A DNA stretch of 64,000 bases. Origin: Paenibacillus sp. S150. Its GTDB lineage: Bacteria; Bacillota; Bacilli; Paenibacillales; Paenibacillaceae. A model generated the notes under the pieces. It saw only the letters and a program-made list of their open reading frames with translations, was not told the origin of the DNA and ran no database searches. Within the stretch, counting starts at the first letter, position 1. Every line of letters begins with the position of its first letter. Both the position numbers and the translations under genes were made by a program. The DNA lies in assembly GCF_019352175.1 (NCBI RefSeq), contig NZ_JACBYI010000022.1:35153-99152 (forward strand), read 5' to 3'. Below are positions 1 to 9,110 of this stretch, piece after piece.

Positions 1-2
1 AA

Positions 3-536
3 GGCATTACAACCAAGGACATGCTTTTTCGAAAGCCCGGTGTCTATAAGGCGACGATTTATGTTGAGAATACCGAAGGGTATTCGGATACCTCGTCCGT
101 TACCTTTACCATTATTCCAGACGATCCGCCAACCGTCTTGTTCTCAATGCAGCCGACTGCCTATCGGGATCCGCAAAATGGGAATAAGGCATCCATTTAT
201 ATCGAAGACCTTTCGTTTACACCGGACATAGATCTGATTGCCCGCAGGCTTTGGCAGTATCGTTATGACTCCGATGGTGACGGGAGCTTTGACGATGAAT
301 CCTGGGTGACCTTCAGCGATGGCAATCTGGACCACCTCTATCTGGAAGTCAGTGAGGTTGGAAGATATGAAGTGCGCGCAACAGAAACCGAAGAGTTTGG
401 TCAGCCTACAATCGGCGAATTTGTTTCGTCCGCAGACCGCAGATCCGCAGATTCGTACAGCAGCGCTGTGCAGCCTGTGTCTGAGCGAGTTGTAGAAGTG
501 CTTAACCTGGGACCACAAGGCGATTGGACATGGTAA
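3..536 (+). CDS. 3' end of an exported PKD/Ig-like repeat protein (5' part outside window)
   Basis: The frame is open from the left edge of the window and stops at TAA 534-536, so only the last ~177 residues of a larger protein are visible. They look like tandem beta-sandwich modules: one begins with the PPTVLFSM motif typical of the first strand of PKD domains and contains an acidic YDSDGDGSFDDE loop that resembles a calcium-binding turn. No catalytic motif is visible, so a surface or adhesive role is an inference. The downstream gene starts inside its last codons, so the two are probably co-translated, and both end in related GDW sequences. The true start and signal peptide cannot be seen. 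Confidence 0.8.
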   Translation, partial: GITTKDMLFRKPGVYKATIYVENTEGYSDTSSVTFTIIPDDPPTVLFSMQPTAYRDPQNGNKASIYIEDLSFTPDIDLIARRLWQYRYDSDGDGSFDDESWVTFSDGNLDHLYLEVSEVGRYEVRATETEEFGQPTIGEFVSSADRRSADSYSSAVQPVSERVVEVLNLGPQGDWTW

Positions 537-3500
537 GGAGAGGAACGGGAAGGCTTGTGAAGATTACACGTTTAGGTCTGCAAGTGCTGTTGTGTTTGGC
601 TCTATTCCTGACTCTGGAATTAAACATTTTCAAAGTCCATGAAGTCGATGCACTGGATACTAATGTCGTGGAGTTTATGGATATTGAGGTTCCTGCGTTA
701 GATGGCTGGGGTGGATTTGATGAAAATGACGGTACATGGTGGATGGCAGCTCCATACATGGCACTAAGTGATTTTAGTCTTCATGTCAAAAGGGAGGCTT
801 ATACCATTACAAAAATCCGCTACAACAAAGTGACTCAAATGATGAGTTACGAGATTAGTCCCAATGCCCCGCAATATGACATTACAGTTACCCGAAGTTT
901 CGCACGTCTGGAAGCCAGTTCTTTAAAACAAGGCAGCCACTGGGTGGAATATGATATTCGGTATCAGCACGCCCCTCATTTTTACGGCCCAAATCCTTAC
1001 GGGGAAGAGCAGCGTGATCAATTGAGCTACTACGGAGATATGTTTTACGTGGATTACTATCATCCCGGCCAGACCGGCGGTGTGGTACCTGTAGATGGCC
1101 CGAATTTCTACTATGGGCAGTATAATGGCGCTTCCAACATCACATCCGGATCATTTTATGTAGGTCAAACTTCACCCACTGATTATTTTGGCATTACAGG
1201 TATTCCTAAGTATCTGGAATTTAACGATGAAATTAGTGGGATGATGGGCGTAAACTTGAGCATGCAGAAAAAATTCTTTTTAAGTGACTATCACAAATGG
1301 GCCCTCATTCAGAACTCGGCACCTACGCTCTCTTTAATTTCACCAAACAATGCTACCATTCAAAATGAAGAAGGATACAACATTCTGAATGTTGAAGGAT
1401 ATGCCCAGGACCCCGATAACGACGACCTGAATATTGTTGTTGAAGTACCCAATGTCTATTACCGCAAAGAAAAAGTAAGTAATACCTTAACACCGCATTA
1501 TTTCTCCATCCCTATTGATGCGATAGCAGATTCACTTTCTCCCGGAACCTATCCGGTTAAAGTCTCGGTTGTGGATCCGTATAACAAAAAGGCTGAGGGC
1601 AGCTTAACCTTTAACGTTGTCGTACGGTTAAAAAACAAATCGTTTGTGCTGGTCGACGATCCCGTACATTTGGATAATACATATACGGACTTTGAAAATG
1701 ACCCGCAGTACGCCAAACGTTACCGCTATGAGCACGATCCTTACTTTTTTGATAACTCGATGGGGATTATTTCGGACAGTGGGCTTTGGCGTTCAGCACT
1801 TTATACGTCATTCCCATACAGCGGTTTGTACAGTGTCTATTTTCAGCTCAAGGATAACCCGAAGAACGACAATCGCTTTGACAAATACCGGATTTGGGGG
1901 CCAGACAATATTTCCTCCATGGTCTTCAATGTACACCGTAAACCTATTGCCCTATTTACGGCGAAGCTCGTTAACGGCAGCTTGCAGCTAAGCGACAGCT
2001 CTTATGATTTAGACCACACCACAAGTCCGACCAAAGGGATTTCTGCCTGGCAATGGCAATACAAAAAAACTGGGTCTGAAGTATGGACAGAAGGGGTGCC
2101 GCCTGCACAGCTGCCGACAAGTGACCAGTATGATATCCGATTACGTGTCAGAGACGTAGATGGCGAAAATAAAATAGGGGTATGGTCCGATTGGTGCCTG
2201 CGTATCGCAGGCAGTGCCATCAATCTTCCGCCAGTCGCCATGTTTACCGTGGATCCGAGCATCGTATCCTATCGAAAAGCGACGACAATTACAGATCAAT
2301 CCTTTGATCCGGACAATGATTCCTTGGATATTTACAGTTGGGCCCTCGTTAAGAACGGATCGCAGCAAGTGTGGTCTTCTTACGGCGGGGCTGTTATCCC
2401 CCCGAATATAGCGGCCTATGGCGAAGGCAGTTATGTGATTACGCTGCAGGTGCATGATAACCGTGGGCTGTGGTCAACGCCTTACAGTCAGACGGTTCAG
2501 GTGATTAATCATCCGCCGGCAGCCTCCTTCAACATGCCAAGCGAAGTGTACCGGGACACAGTAATCACCATGGACAACCAGACGCCTGATCCGGACGAAG
2601 ATGGCGACAGCCTATCGTATGCCTGGAATGCGCAACTCGACGGGGGCGCTTATTATTACAGCGGAAGCAACCGGTACCCGGTCATGAAGGTCACCGATCT
2701 GATCCAGCGCAGTGGAATAACCCCAAAGGCAGCGGTATCCGCTGGCTGGGAAATGCGCCTGAACGCATCCGATGGCGTATTGAGCTCTAATGCGATGCAT
2801 ACTTTTACGGTACTTAATCATATTCCTGCCGCTGCGATTAACGGTCCATCCGAGGCCGCCCGGTATAACACCGTTTCGTACAACTCTGCGGATGCTGACG
2901 AAGATCCTTCCGATGTATCCAGCCTGCGTTACTACTGGAGGGTAACGGACAGCGAAGGATTAATTCACTTTTACAATACGCAAAATATCCGGATGAACTT
3001 TAATGAAGTTGGAGTGTATACACTTGAGCATTGGGCAGTGGACCAGATTGACGCAAAATCAAATGTTGCAGTAATGAAAGTCAACGTGACCCCAAACCTG
3101 GCGCCTTCCTTAACGCTTACCACACCTGCAGGCACGCCAGGCGATCCTTCTGTGCTGGATGCCGAACTTCAGGGAGATCCGCTCATTCAGTGGACCTATT
3201 CCGATCCAGACAGCGATCCACAGGAAAAATACCGGTTGGAGTTTTTTAGTACCAGCGGAGTATTGGTCAACACTGTCGAAAACCCGGACTCTACCGGCCT
3301 GCTCCGGCAGTATCAGGTGCCGAACAGAACCTTTGAAAGGTTCGAAATTTTTACTCTTTATGGCAGAGCCTATTCCACAAATTCCTGGTCGGACGTCTCG
3401 AACGAAAAAGCGTTCATCATCGACAACCCGCCTCAGCCGGGCTTTACCCTGATTACGGATACCGGAAGGAATGCAGCGCAAGTGCCGATTTACCGGACGG

Positions 3501-4441
3501 ATATACTGCAGATTAAAAGCACTGCTACAGATGCGGATATACCGAAAGGTGACGGCATCGCCCATCAATATTTCTTGAAGCCTTCAAGCGGGGCGGAGAG
3601 CCTGGCCGGCACACGGAGCACGTTCACCAAGCAGTTCAGTACGAACGGAGCCTTTACTCTGAGACAAGTGGTTACGGATTCGCTGGGTCTGTACAGGGAG
3701 CTGTCCCAAACAATCACGGTTGTGAATCGTATTCCTACGGTTAACCTCACGTATCCGGCCAGCACCAGCCAGGCTGTCCCAACGATCGCCAGTACGCTGA
3801 CTCCGGTCATCAAATGGGAGTATCAGGACGAAGACGGAGATCTGCAGCAGCGGTACAAAGTGCGGATCATCAACCTGACAACCGGAGCAGCCGCGGTCCA
3901 ATCGGGTGAACAGGCTTCCAGCGCCAAGCAGTGGCAGATCCCGGCCGGTATGCTGGCAGAAAATCAAAAGTATGCGGTGGAAGTTGAAGTGTTCGACGGG
4001 TTTAGCTGGAGCGCCCTATCTCCGCGTAAATATTTCATGGTCAACCTGCTTACGGTGAAGGGTGGGGTTCAGCATACGGCAGAGTGGAATGCAAACCGCC
4101 AAGCGTACAATTTGAATAAAAGCGGGAATGCGGAGACCCCGCGCGGCTATAGCGTGTTTTGGGCGGGAGAAGGCTTTGTGCTGCAAGCGGATGCTACAGG
4201 GCTGCCGGATACGGTTGAAGCAGTGATGACGGGAGGGTATGCCACACAGCTTAGCCCCAAAGACAGCAGCAAAACGCTTTGGACCGGTGAATTGTATAAT
4301 ACAGCCTTTGAAAAGCTGCCGGAAGGTCCGCTTACCTTTACTTTTACTGCGAAGAATGAATACAACACCAAAATAGATAGGGTAACAGTCACTATTCTGG
4401 GAGATTGGACAGAGTATTTTCAGAGCCACCGGGTAAAATAA
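530..4441 (+). CDS. Large exported multi-PKD/fibronectin-like repeat protein
   Basis: A protein of about 1,303 residues. A TTG at 524 is an alternative start, but ATG 530 is better placed, nine bases after AAGG at 517-520; the start overlaps the end of the previous gene. Residues ~12-32 form a hydrophobic signal or anchor segment after a basic N-terminus. Residues ~45-300 are an aromatic-rich region I do not recognise. From ~470 onward come repeated beta-sandwich modules, each opening with a PPVAxF or HPPAASF-like strand and carrying SxDPDxD acidic loops, at about 470, 566, 660, 763, 857, 965 and 1065. The last ~130 residues form a distinct end domain. No cell-wall sorting motif is visible. 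Secretion and a surface or glycan-binding role are inferred from the modules. Confidence 0.85.
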   Translation: MVRRGTGRLVKITRLGLQVLLCLALFLTLELNIFKVHEVDALDTNVVEFMDIEVPALDGWGGFDENDGTWWMAAPYMALSDFSLHVKREAYTITKIRYNKVTQMMSYEISPNAPQYDITVTRSFARLEASSLKQGSHWVEYDIRYQHAPHFYGPNPYGEEQRDQLSYYGDMFYVDYYHPGQTGGVVPVDGPNFYYGQYNGASNITSGSFYVGQTSPTDYFGITGIPKYLEFNDEISGMMGVNLSMQKKFFLSDYHKWALIQNSAPTLSLISPNNATIQNEEGYNILNVEGYAQDPDNDDLNIVVEVPNVYYRKEKVSNTLTPHYFSIPIDAIADSLSPGTYPVKVSVVDPYNKKAEGSLTFNVVVRLKNKSFVLVDDPVHLDNTYTDFENDPQYAKRYRYEHDPYFFDNSMGIISDSGLWRSALYTSFPYSGLYSVYFQLKDNPKNDNRFDKYRIWGPDNISSMVFNVHRKPIALFTAKLVNGSLQLSDSSYDLDHTTSPTKGISAWQWQYKKTGSEVWTEGVPPAQLPTSDQYDIRLRVRDVDGENKIGVWSDWCLRIAGSAINLPPVAMFTVDPSIVSYRKATTITDQSFDPDNDSLDIYSWALVKNGSQQVWSSYGGAVIPPNIAAYGEGSYVITLQVHDNRGLWSTPYSQTVQVINHPPAASFNMPSEVYRDTVITMDNQTPDPDEDGDSLSYAWNAQLDGGAYYYSGSNRYPVMKVTDLIQRSGITPKAAVSAGWEMRLNASDGVLSSNAMHTFTVLNHIPAAAINGPSEAARYNTVSYNSADADEDPSDVSSLRYYWRVTDSEGLIHFYNTQNIRMNFNEVGVYTLEHWAVDQIDAKSNVAVMKVNVTPNLAPSLTLTTPAGTPGDPSVLDAELQGDPLIQWTYSDPDSDPQEKYRLEFFSTSGVLVNTVENPDSTGLLRQYQVPNRTFERFEIFTLYGRAYSTNSWSDVSNEKAFIIDNPPQPGFTLITDTGRNAAQVPIYRTDILQIKSTATDADIPKGDGIAHQYFLKPSSGAESLAGTRSTFTKQFSTNGAFTLRQVVTDSLGLYRELSQTITVVNRIPTVNLTYPASTSQAVPTIASTLTPVIKWEYQDEDGDLQQRYKVRIINLTTGAAAVQSGEQASSAKQWQIPAGMLAENQKYAVEVEVFDGFSWSALSPRKYFMVNLLTVKGGVQHTAEWNANRQAYNLNKSGNAETPRGYSVFWAGEGFVLQADATGLPDTVEAVMTGGYATQLSPKDSSKTLWTGELYNTAFEKLPEGPLTFTFTAKNEYNTKIDRVTVTILGDWTEYFQSHRVK

Positions 4442-4549
4442 AGCAACTGCGTGACAGGTAGCTGACAGTATGAAATTGTGGTGCTAGAGGGAGGTGCGTA
4501 CAGTATCTGGAGCGCCGGATAACTGTAGTATCGGGCGGAGGCCGGTCTG

Positions 4550-5194
4550 TCAGACGACACCTTCCACCCGGTCTTCCTTTAACCGCATCATTTGTGCTGC
4601 AACGGCTGCCGGGACAGGTGAGCCGGGAGTATGCACACAGGAGGCCTGAACCAGCTGCCCGTGAGTTCTGCGCATATAGCAGGACAGCTTGCCGCTGAAG
4701 ATTTTATGGGCGCACAGAGATGCGGCGAAATCTTCCGGGGTTACGAAGCAGGAGGGCTTGGCTACCGGATGAACGGCAGACTCCTCGAATACTGAAGCGA
4801 CAAAATGGGAGCAGAAGTAAGCGTCCTCCCGGTTGATTTTCACATTCAGCAGCACACCGATCAAGCCCAGCAGATGATATTTGTAGCGCTCCTGATGGTC
4901 CATCATGCCCTTTACGTGGTTGTACATCGTCTCGTATTCCGTCTTGCTTACTCTAAGCTGATAGATTGCGCAGTCCGCACTGCTGTAAAAAGGATGGACA
5001 AAGTTCTCGCGGATCAGCCCTGCAACAAAGGGATTATATGCTTTTTTCCGTCCGAAGCTGTAGACCTCGCGCAGTTCACTGTCAAAGGCGATCGAAGCGT
5101 GATTGAGCTCGGCTTTGGTAAACCATTTAATGATTCCGCTAAAAGCAGTTCCGGTTCCGGTAAGCACAACGTAGATATTTTGATTTGCTGTCAT
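4550..5194 (-). CDS. Papain-like YiiX/YycO-type hydrolase
   Basis: A protein of 214 residues. Translation most likely starts at ATG 5194, eight bases after a GGGA ribosome site; a longer frame to 5248 lacks one. The N-terminal block runs from a GTGTAFSGIIKWFTKAELNHASIAFD motif region, where the His of NHASIAF is the expected catalytic His, to YFCSHFVASVF, where the Cys is the expected nucleophile. This His-then-Cys order is that of circularly permuted NlpC/P60 (YiiX-like) enzymes, which cut amide or thioester bonds in lipids or peptidoglycan. The last ~40 residues are Cys-, Pro- and Ala-rich and look unrelated to the core. The substrate is unknown. It converges with the PKD gene on its left. 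Confidence 0.7.
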   Translation of the reverse strand: MTANQNIYVVLTGTGTAFSGIIKWFTKAELNHASIAFDSELREVYSFGRKKAYNPFVAGLIRENFVHPFYSSADCAIYQLRVSKTEYETMYNHVKGMMDHQERYKYHLLGLIGVLLNVKINREDAYFCSHFVASVFEESAVHPVAKPSCFVTPEDFAASLCAHKIFSGKLSCYMRRTHGQLVQASCVHTPGSPVPAAVAAQMMRLKEDRVEGVV

Positions 5195-5733
5195 CTTCGA
5201 AATCCCTTTCTTATGGAAATATTGGATGAACCGGTAAAAACCGCTCACTTAAGTAAATCCATCTTACTGTATAATCCAGCGTTGTAAAACGAACTTTAGT
5301 CTAACCCGGATACTGGACCAAAGGCTGAGGCGGAAACTGGTCTTATGCACGTTGCAGCGGAAGGAGACAGGACTTTTTATTGAGATCATTCAAAGTAGAA
5401 CGTTTTCAAAAAGCCGGCGTAAATTACGCTAATCAACAGCCGGCGATTGTTGTTTTTTTGCAAATAATTATGAGTATGCCTGCAGGATATATCCATCATA
5501 CTCTATTTATGCTGGAGCAGCCCTTCTTTTCATAGGAATAGGCTGTTTTATTACTGCTGCCACAAGGGATGGGCATACCCGGCCGCTGGGAAAATAATGA
5601 ATAGATCAGGCTGAAGCCGCGAAATATAAGCTGTTGGGAATATGGAGTTTGCAAAAACAATTGGAAATGCTTCCACATTAGTGATACAATAATAGTCAAA
5701 ATGACATTCTTGATTTAGAGGAGGATTATTTTC
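5195..5733 (+). other. Intergenic region before tkt with two inverted repeats
   Basis: This 539-bp gap has no convincing gene. It contains a short stem CAACA...TGTTG followed by seven T at 5434-5459, which looks like a terminator although no plus-strand gene precedes it. It also contains a 7-bp stem GAGTATG...CATACTC (5472-5503) enclosing the palindrome GGATATATCC. The tkt promoter lies at its right end. Confidence 0.45.
5661..5690 (+). promoter_or_regulatory. Sigma-A-type promoter of tkt
   Basis: TTGGAA (5661-5666) and TACAAT (5685-5690) are separated by 18 bases, and a strong AGAGGAGG ribosome site (5717-5724) lies nine bases before ATG 5734. Both match the vegetative promoter pattern well. 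Confidence 0.65.
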
Positions 5734-7782
5734 ATGACTGAACAGGCAAAGGAACAAGCAATCCATAAAGAAGAAAACTCCACTGTGGACAACCTGGCCA
5801 TTACTACAATCCGCACCCTTGCTATCGATGCGATTGAAAAAGCAAATTCCGGACATCCGGGAATGCCGATGGGTTCAGCTCCAATGGGGTATCAGCTGTT
5901 TGCGAAGACTATGAATCATAATCCGGAGCACCCGACTTGGGTCAACCGTGACCGTTTTGTATTGTCCGCCGGACACGGCTCCATGCTGCTGTACAGTCTG
6001 CTGCACCTTAGCGGCTATGATCTGCCGTTGGAAGAATTGAAGCAATTCCGCCAATGGGGCAGCCTGACACCGGGCCATCCGGAGTTTGGCCACACTGCCG
6101 GTGTAGATGCGACTACAGGCCCTCTTGGGCAAGGGATTGGTATGGCAGTGGGGATGGCAATGGCTGAAGCTCAGCTCGGCGCTACCTATAATAAAGGCGA
6201 ACACAATGTAATTGACCACTATACGTACGCAATCTGCGGCGACGGCGATTTGATGGAGGGGATTTCTTCCGAGTCCGCTTCGCTCGCCGGTCATTTGAAG
6301 CTTGGCAAACTGATCGTGATGTACGATTCCAATGATATTTCCCTGGACGGCAAGCTGAATCTGGCATTCTCCGAGAATGTAGCACAACGTTTTGAAGCTT
6401 ATGGCTGGCAGGTTCTCCGTGTGGAAGACGGCAATGACCTTCCTGCACTGGGCCGGGCTATTGCCGAAGCGCAAGGCGACAACAGCAAACCGACGCTGAT
6501 TGAAGTGAAGACCGTCATCGGCTATGGCAGCCCGAATAAGCAAGGCAAAGGCGGCCACGGCGGTACTCACGGTTCCCCGCTGGGAGCAGACGAAGCGAAG
6601 CTGACCAAGGATTTTTACAAATGGGTATACGAAGAAGACTTTTTTGTGCCTGACGAAGTCCGCGCCCGGTTTGCCGAAGTGAAGGAAAAAGGCATTGCGG
6701 CCAACAAAGCATGGGACGAGAAATTTTCCGCTTACAAAAAAGCTTATCCGGAGCTTGCGGCGCAGCTCGAAACTGCACTGAACGGCGAGCTTCCCGCAGG
6801 CTGGGATGCCAATCTTCCCTTCTACAAAGCCGAGGACAAAGCGGTTTCCACCCGTGTTGCTTCAGGCAACGCCTTGAACGGACTTACTGCCAGCCTCCCG
6901 CAATTGGTCGGCGGTTCTGCCGATCTGGAAAGCTCGACAATGACTCACCTGAAGGGTCTGGCCCAGTTCACCCCGGAATCCTACGATGGCCGCAATATTT
7001 ATTTCGGTGTCCGCGAGTTCGGTATGGCTGCAGCGATGAACGGGATTGCCCTTCACAGCGGTCTCAAAGTATTCGGCGGAACCTTCTTCGTATTCACCGA
7101 CTATCTGCGTCCGGCAGTCCGCTTGGCTTCGATCATGAAGCTTCCGGTAACCTATGTGCTTACGCATGACAGTATTGCTGTCGGTGAAGACGGTCCGACT
7201 CATGAACCGGTTGAGCAGCTGGCTTCCTTGCGCATCATTCCAGGCCTTACGGTTATCCGTCCGGCTGACGGCAACGAAACTTCCGCAGCCTGGGCCTACG
7301 CGATGGAAAATACAGCCAATCCGGTAGCGCTGGTGCTTACCCGCCAAAACCTGCCGATTCTGCCGGGAACCGTTGAGGGTGTCCGCGATAACATCAAGCG
7401 CGGCGGCTATGTAATTTCCGATTCCAAGAACGGCGCACCGCAAGCACAGATTATTGCTACAGGCTCCGAGGTTCAACTGGCAGTAAAAGCACAGGCTGCT
7501 CTTGCAGAAGAAGGCATCGATGTCCGTGTTATCAGCTTGCCGAGCTGGGATCTGTTCGAGAAGCAGGACAAGGCTTACCGTGATTCCGTTATCCTGCCTG
7601 AAGTCAAAGCGCGTCTGGCTGTCGAAATGGCGCAAACCTTCGGCTGGGAGCGTTACACAGGCGATCAGGGCGACATCCTTGGCATTACAACGTTCGGTGC
7701 TTCCGCACCTGGCGATACTGTAATCAAAGAATATGGCTTTACGGTTGAAAATGTAGTCAGCCGCGTCAAAGCCCTGCTATAA
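5734..7782 (+). CDS. tkt: Transketolase
   Basis: A 682-residue enzyme, the usual family length. It moves two-carbon ketol units between sugar phosphates in the non-oxidative pentose phosphate pathway, using thiamine diphosphate and Mg2+. Visible hallmarks are the HPGMPMG block with His41, SAGHGSML with His81, the thiamine-diphosphate motif GDGDLMEG near residue 169 followed by the metal-ligand Asn in YDSNDIS, and the C-half block GEDGPTHEPVEQLASLR. The order is the pyrophosphate-binding, pyrimidine-binding and C-terminal domains. It has its own promoter and a strong ribosome site. ppnP follows 34 bases downstream and may be co-transcribed. Confidence 0.97.
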   Translation: MTEQAKEQAIHKEENSTVDNLAITTIRTLAIDAIEKANSGHPGMPMGSAPMGYQLFAKTMNHNPEHPTWVNRDRFVLSAGHGSMLLYSLLHLSGYDLPLEELKQFRQWGSLTPGHPEFGHTAGVDATTGPLGQGIGMAVGMAMAEAQLGATYNKGEHNVIDHYTYAICGDGDLMEGISSESASLAGHLKLGKLIVMYDSNDISLDGKLNLAFSENVAQRFEAYGWQVLRVEDGNDLPALGRAIAEAQGDNSKPTLIEVKTVIGYGSPNKQGKGGHGGTHGSPLGADEAKLTKDFYKWVYEEDFFVPDEVRARFAEVKEKGIAANKAWDEKFSAYKKAYPELAAQLETALNGELPAGWDANLPFYKAEDKAVSTRVASGNALNGLTASLPQLVGGSADLESSTMTHLKGLAQFTPESYDGRNIYFGVREFGMAAAMNGIALHSGLKVFGGTFFVFTDYLRPAVRLASIMKLPVTYVLTHDSIAVGEDGPTHEPVEQLASLRIIPGLTVIRPADGNETSAAWAYAMENTANPVALVLTRQNLPILPGTVEGVRDNIKRGGYVISDSKNGAPQAQIIATGSEVQLAVKAQAALAEEGIDVRVISLPSWDLFEKQDKAYRDSVILPEVKARLAVEMAQTFGWERYTGDQGDILGITTFGASAPGDTVIKEYGFTVENVVSRVKALL

Positions 7783-7816
7783 TAGACGGATTAAGAACAA
7801 AGGGGAGAATTAGCAC

Positions 7817-8134
7817 ATGAGTCAGTTCACCAACGCGACAATTCAAAAAGCAGCCAACATTTATTACGATGGTAAAGTTACCAGCCGTACAGTTACATTG
7901 CAGGACGGCACCAAGGTAACACTCGGCATCATGCTGCCCGGAGTGTATGAATTCGGCACGGAGGGTCCCGAGACTATGGAAATTCTATCCGGTGATCTGA
8001 AAGTGCTGCTTCCCGGTACAGACGTATGGAAGGAAATCAAGGGAACCGACACCTTCCATGTTCCCGGCAACTCCAAATTTGCATTGGAAGTCTTCGCATT
8101 AACTGATTATTGCTGTTCTTACCCGGTGTTGTAA
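7817..8134 (+). CDS. ppnP: Pyrimidine/purine nucleoside phosphorylase
   Basis: A 105-residue small cupin of the former DUF1255/YaiE family. Family members split nucleosides with phosphate into a free base and ribose 1-phosphate. The family pattern is visible: a YYDGKVTSRTV opening, LGIMLPGVYEFGT, MEILSGDLKVLLPG, and the C-terminal FHVPGNSKFALEV with a terminal YCCSYP. It sits 34 bases after tkt and before a strong terminator. Ribose 1-phosphate feeds the same pentose phosphate pool that transketolase works on, which makes the pairing sensible, though that link is an inference. Confidence 0.93.
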   Translation: MSQFTNATIQKAANIYYDGKVTSRTVTLQDGTKVTLGIMLPGVYEFGTEGPETMEILSGDLKVLLPGTDVWKEIKGTDTFHVPGNSKFALEVFALTDYCCSYPVL

Positions 8135-8155
8135 TTCATCAGCTTCAGCAGAGGT

Positions 8156-8180
8156 CCCGCATTTATGCGGGGCTTTTTTT
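8156..8180 (+). terminator. Rho-independent terminator after ppnP
   Basis: A stem CCCGCATTTATGCGGGG is followed immediately by a run of T. It would end the tkt-ppnP transcript. Confidence 0.85.
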
Positions 8181-8184
8181 AAAA

Positions 8185-8276
8185 GAGAATTTATATGCTT
8201 TGCACATTAAATTATCCTTCTATTTCTCGCTGAAACGCCCCGTTCATAATAAGGACGGCGTAGCCGTTTCTGCATG
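8185..8276 (+). repeat. PTR repeat, copy 1 (post-terminator repeat)
   Basis: First of four ~95-bp related sequences (others at 19856, 43227 and 57729). Shared order: AGAATTTATATG, CACRCTA-like text, ATTATCCTT, CTCGCTGAAACG, then a two-part stem-loop and a TTTC..CTTG end. Here the inner stem is degraded. It starts five bases after the ppnP terminator. Confidence 0.75.
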
Positions 8277-8550
8277 TCGTTAGGAAATTATGCTTCTCGT
8301 CAATTGTGGATAATGAAGTGGAATGGAGTAAAGTGGAATTCGTAAGAATTAGTACACTTACACGGACGGAAAAGTCTAAAGGAATCGTGGGAATAAGCTG
8401 GCTCCATCTAAATTCAACCAGTAATCGTATTCCAATCAGGAAACCGGGCTTTAGCAGCGGGATCGGAAGAACCCTCTGAACCCGCAGCGGACTTCATTCA
8501 CATCGTCAACCGCTGATTTTGGTGTTGAGCCAAAAAGGTAATTGAATGTA

Positions 8551-8800
8551 GGAATGGAACCGGCGAACCTGAAAACGCTGATGAAACGCAAGGAGGTTCA
8601 TAGGGGACGGAAGCGAAGTGTAAAAAGTAACACTAATGGGCTGGAATCCTGGATTGAACGGGCTTTAGTGGGATTTTGTACACCTAATGGAGGCCTGCTC
8701 CCCCCATACGGCTGATTTCAGCCGAATTAGTTGTACTTTTTCCCACTAAGGATGATCCAGGATCCGAATGAGTTGAATTAGCTATACTTTTTCCCACTAA
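8551..8800 (+). repeat. QPE element 1 (leader micro-ORF plus four palindromic units)
   Basis: Four ~24-bp units are centred near 8626, 8677, 8738 and 8789, giving spacings of 51, 61 and 51. Units 1 and 2 run forward (TTAGTGGG...CTAAT) and units 3 and 4 are inverted (ATTAG...CCCACTAA). Upstream, 8554-8712 is open from ATG with a basic start, MEPANLKTLMKRKEVHRGRK, and reads on through unit 2. A degenerate extra unit is at 8331-8352. The element lies between two plus-strand genes. Confidence 0.8.
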
Positions 8801-8818
8801 CGAAAGGGGATTAAGATT

Positions 8819-8941
8819 ACTTTTTCAGACGGTTGAGAAAGTAGCTTTTTTGAGGAGATCGGAATCATAAACCTTTGATTTATAAGGCGTTTTCTAATCG
8901 GAAATCATTAAAAATCGGGTTTCTCAACAGTCTGACTTTTT
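8819..8941. mobile_element. MITE-like insertion with 16-bp terminal inverted repeats
   Basis: TCAGACGGTTGAGAAA (8825-8840) and its near-perfect inverse TTTCTCAACAGTCTGA (8920-8935) bound about 111 bp. ACTTTTT is present on both sides (8819-8825 and 8935-8941), overlapping the arm ends by one base, as expected for a 7-bp target duplication. Removing the insert restores ATTAAGATTACTTTTTCCAC, a QPE-like unit. It holds no ORF, so it would need a transposase supplied from elsewhere. Confidence 0.6.
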
Positions 8942-9110
8942 CCACTTGGGCGTAGCCGTTTTGTTCTTAATTTTGGTATAAATAAACTTGTGCTTCTCCT
9001 GCAGGTTTGATATTATTAATGGGAACATGTGTTTGATTAATGGGATATATAAGAAACTGTGAATGCAGCTGTATTGTATTCCGATTCATTCATTGTAAGG
9101 GAGTGAGGCC

